Positions 23,356-24,392 of a stretch of DNA of 24,392 nucleotides are shown one piece after another. Under the pieces are notes generated by a model, which ran no database searches, was not told the DNA's origin, and saw nothing but the letters and a program-made list of their open reading frames with translations. The position numbers and the translations under genes are program-made. The DNA is from Cruorifilaria tuberocauda (taxonomy: Eukaryota > Nematoda > Chromadorea > Rhabditida > Onchocercidae). Position 1 is the first letter of the stretch. Every line of letters begins with the position of its first letter. The DNA lies in assembly GCA_013365365.1 (NCBI GenBank), contig JABVXU010000717.1, positions 1 through 24,392 of the forward strand. Direction: 5' to 3'.

Positions 23356-24392
23356 TTTTTTTTTTCCTTTCCACAAATTATATCAAATTAATCATTTCGT
23401 TTTTTTTTTTCTTTCTTTGTATTTGCAAAATCTTTTCAGTAAACTTTTAGCTTTCTTTATTCAATATTGCTAATTTTACATTTGCTTAATAATTATCTGT
23501 TCAAATATCAAAAAGAAAAATTCAAAATTATGATAATTTAAAAATTATAAGAGAAATAATTCGTTTTTATCTTGAAAATTTTAATAATATCAAGCAAACG
23601 TAAAATTAACTTTTATTTTATTTCATGGATTTCAAGCAAATAATCTTCAAGAAGTTAACCTAAAACAAATACTTATTTTGAGTATAATCTTTTTCTGGAA
23701 AAAAAACAAAAAAACAAAATCATTTCAGTTTATTTCTTTCTTGCTATCATCGATAGTATTAGCATTAGAATTGTCTAAACATTATCTGGAAAAAATGTTA
23801 TTAGGATTGAAATCAATAATACACCGTTAAAATATTAGAGTTAAAGGTTAAATCAAAGGTATTAAAATATTACTGAAAAAGAATAACATCAAAATTAAAA
23901 TAAAAATTGATAAAAGAGATGAATGACTGATTTCTCAATTCCTCTTACTGATAAAACTGATAGTGATTTGATTGAAAGAATTGAAAAATTACGGTAAAGG
24001 TAAGAGAGAAGAATAAATTGAATGAAAGAATGAAAGGAAGAAAGGTAAAAAGTGAAATGAACATGAAGAAATAGAATGATAACAGAGTGTTAAAGGTAAA
24101 AAGAATATCATTAGTAGTAGAAAGAGAGTAGAAGAGGAAGTGCAATATTCCGAAAAGAGTGCTTTTCAATAGAGAGGAAATGGGAGAGGCTTAGCTAAAC
24201 ATTCATCTCACTCTTTCCTATCAATTATTTACTAATATGTCTACCGTAATCTATCGTTTTCATTTCATATTGTTTTATATAATCAAATATTATTCATTAT
24301 CATTCATTTATATAATTTATCATATCAGAAATCATACTAGTGATAAGACTGATTATTTATTGATAAAATGATATGCAATATATATTACTGAT
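23356..24392. other. Upstream region of the zinc-finger gene
   Basis: No exon supported on either strand. It contains T-rich blocks around 23360-23410 and a purine-rich tract at about 23975-24190, then AT-rich DNA to the window edge. The promoter and any further 5' exon of the zinc-finger gene would lie here or beyond the edge. Confidence 0.5.
23975..24190 (+). repeat. Purine-rich (GA/A-rich) low-complexity tract
   Basis: The + strand is almost all purine over some 200 nt (words such as AAAGGAAGAAAGG, GAGAGTAGAAGAGGAAG and GAGAGGAAATGGGAGAGG), so the minus strand is pyrimidine-rich. This explains the Phe/Ser/Leu-rich open frame on the minus strand here, which is not a gene. Confidence 0.7.

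Noticed and set aside
23945..24169. Phe/Leu/Ser-rich open frame on the minus strand that could look like a membrane protein
   Set aside because: It is produced by the pyrimidine-rich low-complexity strand and has no splice context or start support.

Overview
The window looks like nuclear DNA of a nematode. It is AT-rich, the genes are cut into many small exons, three coding starts each sit 11 to 34 nt downstream of a TTTNCAG-like or CTTTTAG acceptor (the pattern of spliced-leader trans-splicing), and the first gene reads almost residue for residue like nematode dynamin. Long introns and low GC suggest a parasitic spirurid or filarial worm rather than Caenorhabditis, but this is a guess. Nothing bacterial, viral or CRISPR-like was seen.

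Layout. Positions 1-884: (TA)n microsatellite, then upstream DNA. Positions 920-9536 (+): a dynamin gene of 19 coding exons (844 aa; GTPase, stalk, PH, GED and proline-rich tail). Positions 9537-11270: 3' UTR and gap between two convergent genes. Positions 11271-17502 (-): an 18-exon gene for a 987-aa KNL-2/Mis18BP1-like centromere protein. Positions 17532-19738: AT-rich intergenic DNA with a perfect E2F-type site, a perfect CRE palindrome, a hairpin and TATAAA-rich repeats. Positions 19739-23337 (-): a six-exon gene for a 278-aa three-finger C2H2 transcription factor. Positions 23349-24392: its upstream DNA, with a long purine-rich tract. All three models keep one open frame across every junction, and each sums to a whole number of codons.

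The three genes have unrelated jobs: membrane fission, licensing of CENP-A chromatin, and transcription control. They do not form a pathway. The most interesting object is the KNL-2-like protein. It appears to carry two SANTA domains, a CENP-C-like motif and a C-terminal SANT/Myb domain in one chain. The two SANTA domains share an intron at the same glycine codon and the same phase, which points to duplication of an ancestral intron-bearing domain. The dynamin gene is notable for two GC-AG introns and several splice choices that would alter the protein in frame or remove its tail. Exon borders were inferred by hand from frame, splice consensus and family knowledge; no transcript evidence was available.
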